A stretch of DNA of 56,789 nucleotides from Comamonadaceae bacterium. Lineage in GTDB: Bacteria; Pseudomonadota; Gammaproteobacteria; Burkholderiales; Burkholderiaceae_C. Positions 28,892 to 38,704 of this stretch are shown one piece after another. The first letter of the stretch is position 1. Each line of letters opens with the position of its first letter. The stretch spans positions 1 through 56,789 of the forward strand of contig CANBYM010000003.1 in NCBI GenBank assembly GCA_947373605.1. Direction: 5' to 3'. Both the position numbers and the translations under genes were made by a program. The notes under the pieces are model-generated. The model saw only the letters and a program-made list of their open reading frames with translations. It did no database searches and was not told the origin of the DNA.

Positions 28892-29068
28892 TGTAAGTAT
28901 CGACTTTAAACCATTTCGGCCAACAATGGCTTACGCAAGCGCGGCAGTTTTTAAGTCCGGCATCGCTTGTAAAGCCCACGGCAAAGCAAAAATTCCAGCG
29001 CTAGGGAAAAAGCTATAGAGTTCGGCCCTGCAACAACGCATACTGGTTACCCGCAATAAAGACAAAGC

Positions 29069-30181
29069 ATGCAACCCATTCAGCTTTTTGACGCCGCTTC
29101 AAGTACCTACACCTACATCCTGTTTGATGAGGCCACGCGCGAGGCCTTGATCATCGACCCGGTGGATGAACAGATCGAACGCGATCTGTCGGTGTTACGC
29201 CAATACGGACTCAAGTTGCAATGGACGGTGGAAACCCACGCCCACGCCGACCACATAACCAGTGCGTCGCAACTGGCTGAACACGCCGGCGCCAAAACCG
29301 CAGCGCCTGCCGGCTGTGGCATCACCACCGCTGCGGTCCAACTGGAAGACGGCAATGCGCTTTCCTTTGGAGGTGAACACCTTCGTGCGTTGGCAACGCC
29401 CGGCCACACCAGCGGCAGCATGAGCTTTGTTTGGCGCGACCATGTATTTACCGGCGACACGTTACTGATTAATGGCTGCGGGCGCACTGATTTTCAAAGC
29501 GGCAGTGCAGAGGCGATGTACGACAGCCTGACCCGGATACTTTTCACCCTGCCGGATGCGACCACCGTTTGGCCGGGTCACGATTACCAAGGCCGCACCC
29601 ATTCCACCATCGGTTTTGAGAAATCGAATAACGCGCGTGTGGCGGGCAAATCCCTGGAGGAGTTTGTGACCATCATGCATGCGCTGCACCTTCCTCCGCC
29701 CAAACGCATTGACGAAGCCGTGCCAGCCAACCTGAGTTCGGGTGTGCGCCACGATGCCGATGGCGTGGGCGAAAAGGCCTTCCGTGAGGCGAGCGGCTAT
29801 GCGGGTGACGTTAGCGCCACACTGGCTTACCGCTGGTGGCAGGCCGGGGAAGCGGTGCTGGTGGATGTGCGCACCGATGCCGAGCGCGAGTGGGTCGGCT
29901 TCGTGCCGGGTTCGGTCGCCGTGGCCTGGAAGCAATGGCCGGGCATGGCGATGAATGCAGACTTTGATACAGCCATTCAAAGCACCGTACCCCATGGAAA
30001 AAAGGCACTATTTTTATGCCGCAGCGGCGTGCGTTCGATTGCCGCCGCCAAGCGGGCCACCGAGTTGGGTCTGGAGGCCTACAACATTCTCGAAGGCTTT
30101 GAAGGCGACCCCGATACCCGCGCCCACCGGGGCAACAAGGGTGGCTGGCGAATGGCCGGACTGCCCTGGCGTCAAAACTGA
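29069..30181 (+). CDS. Persulfide dioxygenase-rhodanese fusion (ETHE1-like)
   Basis: A 370-residue cytoplasmic protein. Residues 1 to about 235 are a metallo-beta-lactamase-fold persulfide dioxygenase (ETHAHADH iron motif, GHTSGSMSF, GDTLLINGCGRTDF, VWPGHDY) that oxidises glutathione persulfide to sulfite with oxygen. Residues about 260-370 are a rhodanese domain with the active Cys in FLCRSGVRS. Natural fusions of this kind are known and couple thiosulfate/persulfide transfer to oxidation. It depends on glutathione, whose synthesis genes lie at 49.9-55.5 kb. coaX follows 15 bp later. Confidence 0.9.
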   Translation: MQPIQLFDAASSTYTYILFDEATREALIIDPVDEQIERDLSVLRQYGLKLQWTVETHAHADHITSASQLAEHAGAKTAAPAGCGITTAAVQLEDGNALSFGGEHLRALATPGHTSGSMSFVWRDHVFTGDTLLINGCGRTDFQSGSAEAMYDSLTRILFTLPDATTVWPGHDYQGRTHSTIGFEKSNNARVAGKSLEEFVTIMHALHLPPPKRIDEAVPANLSSGVRHDADGVGEKAFREASGYAGDVSATLAYRWWQAGEAVLVDVRTDAEREWVGFVPGSVAVAWKQWPGMAMNADFDTAIQSTVPHGKKALFLCRSGVRSIAAAKRATELGLEAYNILEGFEGDPDTRAHRGNKGGWRMAGLPWRQN

Positions 30182-30196
30182 ACAGGCGAAACACCC

Positions 30197-30964
30197 ATGG
30201 GCTTTTTAGCACTCGACATCGGCAATACCCGCCTCAAGTGGGCGCTCTATGACGCACCCAGGCCGGACGCCAAGCTGCTGCATCACGGCGCGGAGTTTCT
30301 GGAAAACATTGACAAGCTGGCTGATGGTGCCTGGAAGTCACTGCCGCAACCGGCGTTTGTATTGGGCTGCGTTGTAGCGGGCGACGCGGTTCGGCGCCGC
30401 GTGCTGGAGCAAATGGACCGCTGGGACGTGGTGCCGCAGTGGGTGGTGCCCGGTGAGTCCGAGGCAGGCCTGCGCAATGGCTATGACCACCCGGCGCGCC
30501 TGGGCGCAGACCGCTGGGTTGCCATGATCGGCGCTTACCACCGCATGCTTTCGCAAGGGGACCCTCAACCGATGGTTGTGGTCATGGTGGGCACGGCGGT
30601 GACGGTCGAGGCGGTCGACATTAGCGGCAAATTTATAGGCGGCCTCATCCTGCCCGGGCACGGCATCATGCTTCGCGCGCTGGAGTCGGGCACTGCGGGT
30701 TTGCACGTACCCACCGGCACTGTAAAACACTTTCCCACCAACACCAGCGACGCGCTGACCAGCGGGGGCACCTACGCCATTTCCGGTGCGGTGGAATGTA
30801 TGGTGCAACACCTGCGCGCCCACTGCGGCGTGGAACCCAAATGCATCATGACCGGTGGTGCCGGCTGGAAAATGGTACCCAGCATGACACGCCCGTTTGA
30901 GCTGGTGGACAACCTGATTTTTGACGGCCTTTTGAACATGGCGCAGCGCAGGTTTGCTGCCTGA
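30197..30964 (+). CDS. coaX: Type III pantothenate kinase
   Basis: A 255-residue CoaX, catalysing the first step of coenzyme A synthesis. Phosphate-binding motifs are [16 protein letters not shown] at the N terminus and [14 protein letters not shown] in the middle; the pantothenate-site motif [13 protein letters not shown] is intact. The length fits the family. It starts 15 bp after the dioxygenase-rhodanese gene and is probably cotranscribed. Confidence 0.93.
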   Translation: MGFLALDIGNTRLKWALYDAPRPDAKLLHHGAEFLENIDKLADGAWKSLPQPAFVLGCVVAGDAVRRRVLEQMDRWDVVPQWVVPGESEAGLRNGYDHPARLGADRWVAMIGAYHRMLSQGDPQPMVVVMVGTAVTVEAVDISGKFIGGLILPGHGIMLRALESGTAGLHVPTGTVKHFPTNTSDALTSGGTYAISGAVECMVQHLRAHCGVEPKCIMTGGAGWKMVPSMTRPFELVDNLIFDGLLNMAQRRFAA

Positions 30965-30996
30965 GTCCGCAACTACCCAAGCTAAGTACCTCCACC

Positions 30997-32208
30997 ATGA
31001 CATCTTCGTACTTAGCAAAACGCCGGATGCGCAAAGTATTTTGTCTAGATGACTTTGAGCCGGCGGCGAGGCGGCATCTGCCCGCTTCGATATTTGCTTA
31101 CGTCTGCAGTCCGGCGGAAACCGGGCAGTCCATGGACGACAACCGAGCCGTTTTTCAGGACATCCGCTTTGTCCCGCGCATATTGCGCGACGTATCCAAA
31201 CGCACGACGGCCAGGCCACTTTGGGGTCACGAATGGGCCGCACCATTCGGAATCAGCCCTATGGCAGTGAGTGCCCTGACTGCGTATCGCGGTGATCTGG
31301 TTCTGGCGCAAGCCGCGGCGGCGGAAAATATTCCCATGGTGATGAGCGGCTCATCCTTGATGCGCATTGAAGATGTAATAAAAGCTGCTCCCAAAAGCTG
31401 GTTTCAGGCCTACCTGCCGCCGACCACCGAGCGCATTGCCGCGCTGGTGCAAAGGGTAGCCAATGCAGGTTTTGAAACACTGGTGGTCACCGTCGACGTG
31501 GCCGTACGCGGCAGCACCGAGCACTACGAACGGGCCCACTTTCACAGCCCCCTGCAACCGGGGCTGCGTTTGCTGTGGGAAGGTCTGTCTCATCCGGCGT
31601 GGGCCATCGGCACTTTCGGCCGGACGATTGCAACCACCGGCCTACCGCACTTTGAAAACAGCGATAGCGAAAAGCGCATCCCCGTGATGGCACGTAACAT
31701 GGTGCGTGAATTCAGTGGCCGTGCCCATCTGGCTTGGGACGCCATGGAGAGAATCCGCGCTCAATGGAAGGGCAAGCTGATCCTCAAAGGCATCTTGCAT
31801 CCGCATGACGCGCAAAAAGCCAAGGTGCTGGGCGTGGACGGCATTGTTTTGTCCAACCATGGTGGACGCCAACTCGATGGTGCCGTTTCCCCCATGCGAG
31901 TATTACCAGCCGTTCGCGCCGCGGTTGGCGACATGCCGCTCATGATTGACAGCGGTTTTCGCCGCGGCACCGATGTCATCAAAGCCTTGGCACTGGGTGC
32001 GGACTTTGTGTTTGTAGGACGCCCGTTCAACTACGCCGCTACCGTGGGCGGGCATGCGGGTGTCGTTAAGGCATCGACGATTCTGAAGAAAGAGATTTTC
32101 GATGCGCTGGGAATGATGGGGGTAACCTCACCCGAGTCATTGAACGCCGGCTATGTCAAGGTCGCAGCGGATGCGTTAACCCGTTTTGACGACGTGCTTG
32201 ATCAATGA
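30997..32208 (+). CDS. FMN-dependent alpha-hydroxy-acid oxidase/dehydrogenase
   Basis: A 403-residue flavoprotein of the L-lactate dehydrogenase/glycolate oxidase family. The catalytic His lies in GIVLSNHGGRQLDGA, with FMN-binding segments MAVSALT, MSGSSLMRIEDV, KLILKGIL and DSGFRRGTDVIKALALGA. The N-terminal Tyr region (FAYVCSPAE) departs from the usual FDYIDGGAE, so substrate choice may differ from lactate. It starts 32 bp after coaX. Confidence 0.85.
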   Translation: MTSSYLAKRRMRKVFCLDDFEPAARRHLPASIFAYVCSPAETGQSMDDNRAVFQDIRFVPRILRDVSKRTTARPLWGHEWAAPFGISPMAVSALTAYRGDLVLAQAAAAENIPMVMSGSSLMRIEDVIKAAPKSWFQAYLPPTTERIAALVQRVANAGFETLVVTVDVAVRGSTEHYERAHFHSPLQPGLRLLWEGLSHPAWAIGTFGRTIATTGLPHFENSDSEKRIPVMARNMVREFSGRAHLAWDAMERIRAQWKGKLILKGILHPHDAQKAKVLGVDGIVLSNHGGRQLDGAVSPMRVLPAVRAAVGDMPLMIDSGFRRGTDVIKALALGADFVFVGRPFNYAATVGGHAGVVKASTILKKEIFDALGMMGVTSPESLNAGYVKVAADALTRFDDVLDQ

Positions 32209-32211
32209 AGG

Positions 32212-32970
32212 TCAAACGGACGGAATCGCAACAGCATCCAGCACCTTGCCCGAGCGCATATCCACTAAAACACTGAGCATTTTTTGCTTAGTTTTTAGCG
32301 GCAGGAAACCCACTTCAGCTTCCGTTTTTCCAATTTTTTTCAAGACCTTATCTAATGTGGACGCCATGTCGGGATTGCGCTCGCGCAGCTTTGCAACCGG
32401 CTTTGCAACCCGCGCCAACTCCGCCTCCACCGCATTCAGCGAGACGTAGTACTTGGGCTGATATTGAATTCCCAAACCGGTCATGCCCTGGGCGAAGTTG
32501 AGGTCGCTGATCTCACGCGGGTCCACAGGCTCGCGGGTGCCAACCCAACGCGGCCCGTACAGAGGCAGTGATTGAAACTCGGGATTGGAGCCCGCTTTTA
32601 ACATCCCATCGTCAACCTGATTTGCCGAAACTGCCGCAAAATAACCTTGCCCGTAGGCCAAATAGACGGGCCGGCCTTCAAATGTTGCATAGAGGCCATA
32701 AACCAACGCCGCCGCCTGTAAAATGGCAATGATTGAAAAATCCAACAAAAGCAAAGCTCGGCGCTTTTCAGGGTTGAAGATCACGCAGGTAATGAGCGGC
32801 CCCAAACACATGTCAACACCAATGACCAAGGCCATCAAAAGCTTGCCACCGAAGGCATCCAACAAAGGACCCGGGTACCAGACGAAAGCGATTAATAAAG
32901 CAACGGCTAGGGCAATGACTGCACTGATACCCATATGTATTGCTGCCGCGCGCCAACGGTTGACTTTCAC
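32212..32970 (-). CDS. TfpX/TfpZ-family type IV pilin accessory protein
   Basis: A 252-residue membrane protein with an N-terminal helix (about residues 9-31), two more membrane segments near 45-65 and 77-95, and a long periplasmic domain. It resembles the TfpX/TfpZ proteins that assist assembly or surface display of particular type IV pilins. No pilin or pilus gene is in the window, so it is an orphan here. An inverted repeat (33001-33017) lies 30 bp before its start. Convergent with the hydroxy-acid oxidase gene, 3 bp apart. Confidence 0.75.
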   Translation of the reverse strand: MKVNRWRAAAIHMGISAVIALAVALLIAFVWYPGPLLDAFGGKLLMALVIGVDMCLGPLITCVIFNPEKRRALLLLDFSIIAILQAAALVYGLYATFEGRPVYLAYGQGYFAAVSANQVDDGMLKAGSNPEFQSLPLYGPRWVGTREPVDPREISDLNFAQGMTGLGIQYQPKYYVSLNAVEAELARVAKPVAKLRERNPDMASTLDKVLKKIGKTEAEVGFLPLKTKQKMLSVLVDMRSGKVLDAVAIPSV

Positions 32971-33000
32971 TTCAGCCCCCTTTCAATCATAAAATTTTGC

Positions 33001-33017
33001 GGGTTAAGAATTAACCC
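33001..33017. promoter_or_regulatory. Inverted repeat upstream of the pilin-accessory gene
   Basis: GGGTTAA-GAA-TTAACCC is a perfect repeat with 7-bp arms, 31 bp from the start codon of the TfpX/Z-like gene. It may be an operator, or it may form a hairpin in the leader. The arms resemble the GGGTTAAC elements at 157-206, but the spacing differs. Confidence 0.4.
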
Positions 33018-33106
33018 AACGCATTTAAGGGCCGGCACCAACAATTTCAAGTTTTCCGACACATCCAGCATGGATTGCCGCTCGCCAGGCGAGGCTCACT
33101 GCAGTG

Positions 33107-34294
33107 CTAAACCGACAGGAACTTTTCTGCCAGCCGCACCCAATAAGTGGCACCCAGCGGAATCAGGTCGTCATTGAAGTCGTAGCTCGGGTTGTGCAAC
33201 ATGCAAGGCCCGCCGCCGTGTCCTAGGGCACGGTGGTCGCCGTCCCCGTTGCCCAGAAACACATAGCAGCCGGGTTTTGCCATTAGCATGTAGGCAAAGT
33301 CTTCCGCGCCCATAGTCGGCTCCTGCGCGCTGATGTTCTCAGCGCCCACAATTTCTGCCATAACCCCGCGCGCAAAGTCAGCCTCGGGCGCGGAGTTGAT
33401 GGTGGGTGGGTAGTTGCGCCGGAACTCGAACTCACAGCGCACACCGAATGCAGTCGCCAGGCTTTGTGAGACTTCCTGCATGCGCTGCTCGATCATGTCG
33501 AGCAACTCAAAGGTAAAGGTGCGCACCGTGCCCTGCATTTCCACACTGTCGGGGATGACGTTGGTAGCCTCGCCCGCGTGAATCATGGTGACCGATATCA
33601 CACCCGCTTCAATCGGTTTTTTGCTGCGGCTGATGATGGTCTGCAAAGCCTGCACCAGTTGGCATGCGACCGGCACCGGGTCCACGCCCATGTGGGGCAT
33701 GGCCGCATGGCCGCCCTTGCCGTGGAGCACGATTTTGAATTCGTTGCTGGACGCCATCACCGGCCCGGCACTGACCGCAAATTGCCCCTGACGCATGCCC
33801 GGCCAGTTGTGCAGACCGAACACTGCGTCCATCGGGAACTGCTCGAACAAGCCCTCTTTGATCATCTCGCGTGCGCCGCCGCCGCCTTCTTCGGCAGGCT
33901 GAAATATCAGGTACACCGTGCCGTCAAAGTTACGTTGCTGTGCCAGGTGTTTGGCAGCTGCCAACAGCATGGCCGTGTGGCCATCGTGGCCACAGGCGTG
34001 CATCTTGCCGGCGTGTTTGCTGGCGTGGGCAAACGTGTTGAACTCCTGCATCGGCAGTGCATCCATATCGGCGCGTAATCCGACTGCGCGCTGGCTGCTT
34101 CCCGCCTTGAGGATACCCACCACCCCGGTGGTGCCCAGCCCCCGGTGCATCGGAATACCCCACTCCGTCAGCTTGGCGGCCACCACGTCGGCGGTGCGCA
34201 CTTCCTTAAAGCAAAGCTCCGGGTGGGCATGTAAATCGCGGCGGATTGCGGCAATCTCGGCCGCAGCGGATACGATGGGGTCAATGAGGTTCAT
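33107..34294 (-). CDS. M20-family amidohydrolase (hippurate hydrolase-like)
   Basis: A 395-residue cytoplasmic zinc amidohydrolase of the M20D group. Metal ligands are visible in HACGHDGHTAMLL and the catalytic Glu in FQPAEEGGGGAREM. HNWPGMRQGQFAV and VMASSNEFKI are typical of hippurate/N-acyl-amino-acid hydrolases. The start at 34294 (MNLIDPIVSA) is preferred; the frame extends seven codons further. The likely substrates are N-acyl amino acids; hippurate hydrolysis would give benzoate. Its start is only 38 bp from the divergent oxidoreductase gene. Confidence 0.85.
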   Translation of the reverse strand: MNLIDPIVSAAAEIAAIRRDLHAHPELCFKEVRTADVVAAKLTEWGIPMHRGLGTTGVVGILKAGSSQRAVGLRADMDALPMQEFNTFAHASKHAGKMHACGHDGHTAMLLAAAKHLAQQRNFDGTVYLIFQPAEEGGGGAREMIKEGLFEQFPMDAVFGLHNWPGMRQGQFAVSAGPVMASSNEFKIVLHGKGGHAAMPHMGVDPVPVACQLVQALQTIISRSKKPIEAGVISVTMIHAGEATNVIPDSVEMQGTVRTFTFELLDMIEQRMQEVSQSLATAFGVRCEFEFRRNYPPTINSAPEADFARGVMAEIVGAENISAQEPTMGAEDFAYMLMAKPGCYVFLGNGDGDHRALGHGGGPCMLHNPSYDFNDDLIPLGATYWVRLAEKFLSV

Positions 34295-34332
34295 CGGCGC
34301 ATTATGGCGCTGCAAGGCTTACCATTACTGGC

Positions 34333-36441
34333 ATGACGACTATGACCAATTCATCATCCGCACCACCCCCAGCGCGCGGCACTTTTGAGGTGCTGGGCGC
34401 CTGCCCGCACGACTGCCCTGACACCTGCTCCATGGTCACCACCGTGCAGGACGGTGTGGCCATCAAGGTGCATGGCAATGCCAGCCACGCGCACACCGGA
34501 GGCGCGCTGTGTACCAAGGTCTCGCGCTACACCGAACGCACCTACCACCCCGAGCGCCTGCTGCAGCCGCTCAAGCGCAGCGGCCCCAAAGGCAGCGGCC
34601 GGTTTGAGCCGGTGCCATGGGAAGAAGCGTTGACTGACATCGCCGCGCGCCTCAAAGCGGTGGCTGCTGTCAACCCGCAAGCCATCCTGCCCTACAGCTA
34701 TGCGGGCACCATGGGGCAAGTACAGGGCGAAGGCATGGCGGGGCGCTTTTTCAACAAACTGGGTGCCGCCGAACTGGACCGCACCATTTGCGCGTCTGCC
34801 GGCGGTGAAGCGCTGACCCAGACCCTGGGCTGCAAGGTGGGCACGAAGATCGAATTTTTCGCAGAGTCCGCACTCATCATCATCTGGGGCAGCAACTCGA
34901 TTGCCAGCAACCTGCATTTCTGGCGCCATGTGCAAGCGGCCAAGCGCAATGGCGCAAAAATCATTTGCATCGACCCGCGCAAAACCGAAACCGCCGACAA
35001 ATGCCATGTGCACATCGCGCTGCGCCCCGGCACCGATGCTGCGCTCGCGCTGGCCGTGATGCATGAGCTGATCCACAACGACTGGTTGGACCACGACTAC
35101 ATTGCACAGCACACCGTCGGTTGGGAGCCTGTGGGACCTTCTGCCGGATTGAAGGCCCGTGCATTGGAATGGACGCCCGAACGTACTGCCGAAGTGTGCG
35201 GCATCACGGCTGAGGAAATACGTGCATTGGCGCGCGACTACGGCGAAACATGCAAGGCAGGCAAGCCCGCCGCAATCCGTTTGAACTACGGACTGCAACG
35301 CGTGCGGGGCGGTGGCAATGCAGTGCGCGCCATCACCTGCCTGCCTGCGCTCACCGGCGCTTGGAAGCACCGCGCGGGCGGCGCACTCTTGTCGGCATCC
35401 GGCGCATTTCCCTATGACGACGATGCACTGGCGCTGCCGGAATTGCGCACCGGTGGAGCGCCCCGCAAGATCAATATGAGCACGATTGGGGACGACCTGC
35501 TCAAGACCGACAACGCTGGCGCACCACTGGTGCAGGCCACGATTGTTTACAACAGTAACCCAGTGGCGGTGGCACCGGACTCCGGCAAAGTAGTGAAGGG
35601 CTTTGCGCGCGAAGACTTGTTCACGGTGGTACTGGAGCACTTTCAAACGGACACCGCCGACTACGCCGACTACATCCTGCCCGCCACTACGCAACTGGAA
35701 CATTGGGACATTCACGGCAGCTACGGCCACACCGATGTGCTGCTCAACCGGCCCGCCATTGCGCCGCAGGGCCAGGCGCGCACCAACACGCAAATCTTTC
35801 GCGATCTGGCGCGGCACATGGGATTTACCGACGCCTGCTTTGCGGAGGATGACCTCACACTGGCGCGCGCCGCATTCGGCAAGTCAGTCGACTTTGACGT
35901 GCTGCTCAAGCAAGGCTATTTCACCCTGCCAATGGCGGACGCTCCGTTTGCCGAAGGCGCATTCCCCACGCCATCAGGCAAATGCGAATTTTTCAGCCAG
36001 CGCCTGCAGGATACGGGGCAGGACGGATTGCCCGACCATGTGCCTAACTTTGAGGTAGCAGCCAGTGGCGACAGATTCCCGCTGGCCATGATTTCACCAC
36101 CGGCCCGCAACTTTTTGAACAGTACGTTTGTGAACGTGAAAAGCCTGCGCGACATCGAAGGCCAGCCGCTGTTGGAAATCCACGCGGCCGACGCCGCAGT
36201 ACGCAGCATTGCCAGCGGCGATATCGTGCGCGTGTTCAACCAGCGCGGCAGTTACCGTTGCGCCGCCGAGGTGAGTCCGCGTGCCCGGCCCGGCGTGGTC
36301 CATGGCCTGGGTGTGTGGTGGCGCAAGCTGGGGCTGGACGGCAGCAATGTGAATGAGCTCACCAGCCAGAACCTGACCGACATGGGCCGCGCGCCCACGT
36401 TTTATGACTGCGCGGTGGAGGTAGAGCGCGACAGCCCTTAA
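34333..36441 (+). CDS. Molybdopterin-dependent oxidoreductase with 4Fe-4S motif
   Basis: A 702-residue protein of the DMSO reductase family. Cysteines 24, 28, 32 and 60 (CPHDCPDTC ... GGALC) should hold one 4Fe-4S cluster. Central molybdopterin-binding stretches include LIIIWGSNSIASNLHFW and KIICIDPRKTETADKC; a C-terminal molydopterin-dinucleotide-binding domain follows (about 580-700; ISPPARNFLNSTF). No twin-arginine signal is present, so it is cytoplasmic. Small C-terminal subunits or electron-transfer partners are not adjacent. The substrate is unknown; formate dehydrogenase-like or acetylene hydratase-like roles cannot be told apart by eye. A second start at 34342 is possible. Confidence 0.85.
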   Translation: MTTMTNSSSAPPPARGTFEVLGACPHDCPDTCSMVTTVQDGVAIKVHGNASHAHTGGALCTKVSRYTERTYHPERLLQPLKRSGPKGSGRFEPVPWEEALTDIAARLKAVAAVNPQAILPYSYAGTMGQVQGEGMAGRFFNKLGAAELDRTICASAGGEALTQTLGCKVGTKIEFFAESALIIIWGSNSIASNLHFWRHVQAAKRNGAKIICIDPRKTETADKCHVHIALRPGTDAALALAVMHELIHNDWLDHDYIAQHTVGWEPVGPSAGLKARALEWTPERTAEVCGITAEEIRALARDYGETCKAGKPAAIRLNYGLQRVRGGGNAVRAITCLPALTGAWKHRAGGALLSASGAFPYDDDALALPELRTGGAPRKINMSTIGDDLLKTDNAGAPLVQATIVYNSNPVAVAPDSGKVVKGFAREDLFTVVLEHFQTDTADYADYILPATTQLEHWDIHGSYGHTDVLLNRPAIAPQGQARTNTQIFRDLARHMGFTDACFAEDDLTLARAAFGKSVDFDVLLKQGYFTLPMADAPFAEGAFPTPSGKCEFFSQRLQDTGQDGLPDHVPNFEVAASGDRFPLAMISPPARNFLNSTFVNVKSLRDIEGQPLLEIHAADAAVRSIASGDIVRVFNQRGSYRCAAEVSPRARPGVVHGLGVWWRKLGLDGSNVNELTSQNLTDMGRAPTFYDCAVEVERDSP

Positions 36442-36460
36442 ATTGCATGGCGGATAACGC

Positions 36461-36964
36461 CTATGGCTCCGTGTGCTTTTGTAAAGCCGCCTGCGCCGCC
36501 AGCTTGACCCGCCTGCGCTCGGCTTTGCCGAAATTGAGCAAGCGGGTGGCAATCAAAGTCTCCGTAAAGAAACAGGCCAGTGCCAGCATGAAGCACACCA
36601 GCGCCGTCAGAAAGGTGAAGATCGACACGCGCTGCACCTGCAGATCTATCGTCTCGCCCAGAAACAGCACGACGATGGTGCCGCCGATCGAAAAACCGCA
36701 CAGCGTGAGCAGGCCGATGCTGCCGTTGGCCAGCAGGCCGCGTGTGCGCAACTCACCCAGCTCGCGCCAGGCCTGCGACTGCTCAGGCTCGGGCACATGC
36801 GCTATCAGGCGCTGCTCCACCAGTCTTGCCCGGTCGATGATGCGCGCCAACCGGTTGGCCACCACGCCTATCATGCCGGCCACCGCAGTCAGCAAAAATA
36901 CCGGTGCCACGGCCAGTTGAATGCCATGGGAAATGGTGTCGGGTTCAATCGGCAAGGCCATCAT
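36461..36964 (-). CDS. DUF2721-family membrane protein
   Basis: A 167-residue protein with three hydrophobic segments (about 17-38, 78-104 and 110-136) and a basic C terminus. The pattern [20 protein letters not shown] followed by LARIIDRAR is typical of DUF2721. Function is unknown. Its start overlaps the stop of the upstream LLM gene by 4 bp (ATGA), so they are translated together. Convergent with the molybdopterin oxidoreductase gene. Confidence 0.8.
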   Translation of the reverse strand: MMALPIEPDTISHGIQLAVAPVFLLTAVAGMIGVVANRLARIIDRARLVEQRLIAHVPEPEQSQAWRELGELRTRGLLANGSIGLLTLCGFSIGGTIVVLFLGETIDLQVQRVSIFTFLTALVCFMLALACFFTETLIATRLLNFGKAERRRVKLAAQAALQKHTEP

Positions 36965-37977
36965 GCAGTCTCCAAAACATCATTCTTTGCGGCCACGGCA
37001 ATGTCCAGCGAGCGCAACCGCAAAGCAGGGTCAAAAATATCGCAAACCAGCATCAGCTCATCAACCTGGGTTTGTTCGACCACCGACTCCAGCTGGCGCT
37101 GCACGGTTTGCGGGCTGCCAATCACTGCCATCGCCAAAAAGTCGCGAATGGCTGCCACCTCTTGCGGCTGGCACTGCGCCAGAAAATTAGCCACCGGTGG
37201 TTGCAATGCACGACGCATGCCAGTCACAATGCCCAGAACGCGCTGGTAAATGCTACTGGCAAGAAAATGCGCCTCTTCATCGGTGGGCGCAGCCACCAGA
37301 GGAATACAGGCCATGACGTGCGGTTTGGCCAGCGCGGCAGAAGGCTTGAAGGTACTGCGATAAATCTCAATGGCCTGCATCAGCATGCGCGGCGCAAAGT
37401 GGGACGCAAACGCATACGGTAAACCACGCGCGGCGGCCAGTTGCGCCGAGTACAGGCTGGACCCCAACAACCAGATGGGCACGCGTGTGCCCGCACCGGG
37501 CATCGCAATCAACCGCTGACCGGGCACCGCCGGTTCCAGCAACTGCTGCAACTCCGCCACATCGCGCGGGAAGTCTTCTTCGCTCTCCACGCGGCTGCGC
37601 CGCAAGGCGCGCATGGTCAGCGGATCGGTACCGGGGGCGCGGCCCAGCCCCAGGTCAATGCGGCCCGGATAAATTTCTGCCAGCGTGCCGAAGGCTTCCG
37701 CCACCACCAGCGGTGCGTGGTTGGGCAGCATGACGCCACCCGAGCCAACACGAATGCTGCGTGTGCCGCCCGCCACATGACCGACCAGCACGGCGGTTGA
37801 GGAACACGCCAGCCCGGGCATGTTGTGATGCTCAGCGAGCCAATAACGGGTAAAGCCCAAGCGCTCGGCATGTTGGGCAGTCGCCACGGCGTTGGCAATG
37901 CCTTGTGCCACCGTGCCGCCCTCGCGCACAGCGACCAGATCAAGCATGGACAGAGGTGTATCGCGGAGTGTTTTCAC
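36961..37977 (-). CDS. LLM-class flavin-dependent oxidoreductase
   Basis: A 338-residue luciferase-like TIM-barrel protein, similar to the YhbW type. Family signatures include [31 protein letters not shown] and [13 protein letters not shown]. Such proteins use reduced FMN or F420 to oxidise organic substrates, often aldehydes, alkanesulfonates or nitriles. The actual substrate is unknown. It leads a two-gene unit with the DUF2721 gene. Confidence 0.88.
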   Translation of the reverse strand: MKTLRDTPLSMLDLVAVREGGTVAQGIANAVATAQHAERLGFTRYWLAEHHNMPGLACSSTAVLVGHVAGGTRSIRVGSGGVMLPNHAPLVVAEAFGTLAEIYPGRIDLGLGRAPGTDPLTMRALRRSRVESEEDFPRDVAELQQLLEPAVPGQRLIAMPGAGTRVPIWLLGSSLYSAQLAAARGLPYAFASHFAPRMLMQAIEIYRSTFKPSAALAKPHVMACIPLVAAPTDEEAHFLASSIYQRVLGIVTGMRRALQPPVANFLAQCQPQEVAAIRDFLAMAVIGSPQTVQRQLESVVEQTQVDELMLVCDIFDPALRLRSLDIAVAAKNDVLETA

Positions 37978-38036
37978 AGGGTTTCCCGGTTAAGCGAAAA
38001 ATTATTGCCAAGCCCGCCGATATGATCAGGCTCTCA

Positions 38037-38699
38037 ATGAACTTTGACATGATTGCACCCCACAGCGCCTGGCACGTTTTGACGCGGCTTGGAGAAATTC
38101 AGATCCTGATTCCCGCAGCACTGCTGGTGGCGTTTCACATGTTACGCCAGCGTGATGCCCGTGTCGCGGGTGTGGCTTGGTTAGGCGGCCTGTGTGCGGC
38201 AGCGCTCATCACCACCCTGAGTAAGGTCGCCTTTATTGGTTGGGGACTAGGCTACGGGCCGTGGAACTTCACCGGCATATCGGGCCACTCGATGTTCGCA
38301 GCGGCGGTATTCCCGATGCTGTTGGGAGCCCTGGCTCCTGGATCGAATTTACGCGCACGGCAGGCGGCCATTGCGGCAGGATGTGTGTTGGCCGTCGTCG
38401 TGGGCATTTCCCGCATGGCGGTGGGGGCACATTCACCCTCCGAAGTGATTGCCGGACTGACATTGGGCGCCTCGGTCAGCCTGTATTGCGCCACGCGCAA
38501 TGTGCACACGCTGGTGCGGGTGAGCCCGGTGATTCCAATTTTGGTGGCCTTTTGGCTGGCTTGGAGTCCGCTGCAAACGCCGCAACTTCAAACCCATTCC
38601 GCAGTCACCCGTCTGGCCTTGCAACTGTCGGGCCACCCGACGCCATTTACCCGCAGCGAAATGCTGCGCGGCTTCAGCAAACCACTGCAAGGCACCTAA
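38037..38699 (+). CDS. PAP2-like membrane protein with degenerate phosphatase motifs
   Basis: A 220-residue membrane protein with about six hydrophobic segments. It has the PAP2 core ISGHS and SRMAVGAHSPSE, but the first motif (KxxxxxxRP) lacks the RP pair (KVAFIGWGL), and the last Asp is Glu. It may have changed activity or none. I take the ATG at 38037, which has CAGG about 7 nt upstream; 38022 is also possible. The amino-acid dehydrogenase gene follows 5 bp later, so the two are likely cotranscribed. Compare the intact paralogue at 46543-47328. Confidence 0.75.
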   Translation: MNFDMIAPHSAWHVLTRLGEIQILIPAALLVAFHMLRQRDARVAGVAWLGGLCAAALITTLSKVAFIGWGLGYGPWNFTGISGHSMFAAAVFPMLLGALAPGSNLRARQAAIAAGCVLAVVVGISRMAVGAHSPSEVIAGLTLGASVSLYCATRNVHTLVRVSPVIPILVAFWLAWSPLQTPQLQTHSAVTRLALQLSGHPTPFTRSEMLRGFSKPLQGT

Positions 38700-38704
38700 T
38701 AACC

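Noticed and set aside
30338..31246. 302-codon open frame on the minus strand
   Set aside because: Crosses coaX and the hydroxy-acid oxidase gene in antisense; no motifs.
34354..35817. 487-codon open frame on the minus strand
   Set aside because: It lies entirely antisense to the molybdopterin oxidoreductase gene and encodes a His/Arg/Val-rich sequence without motifs; a by-product of GC-rich codon use.
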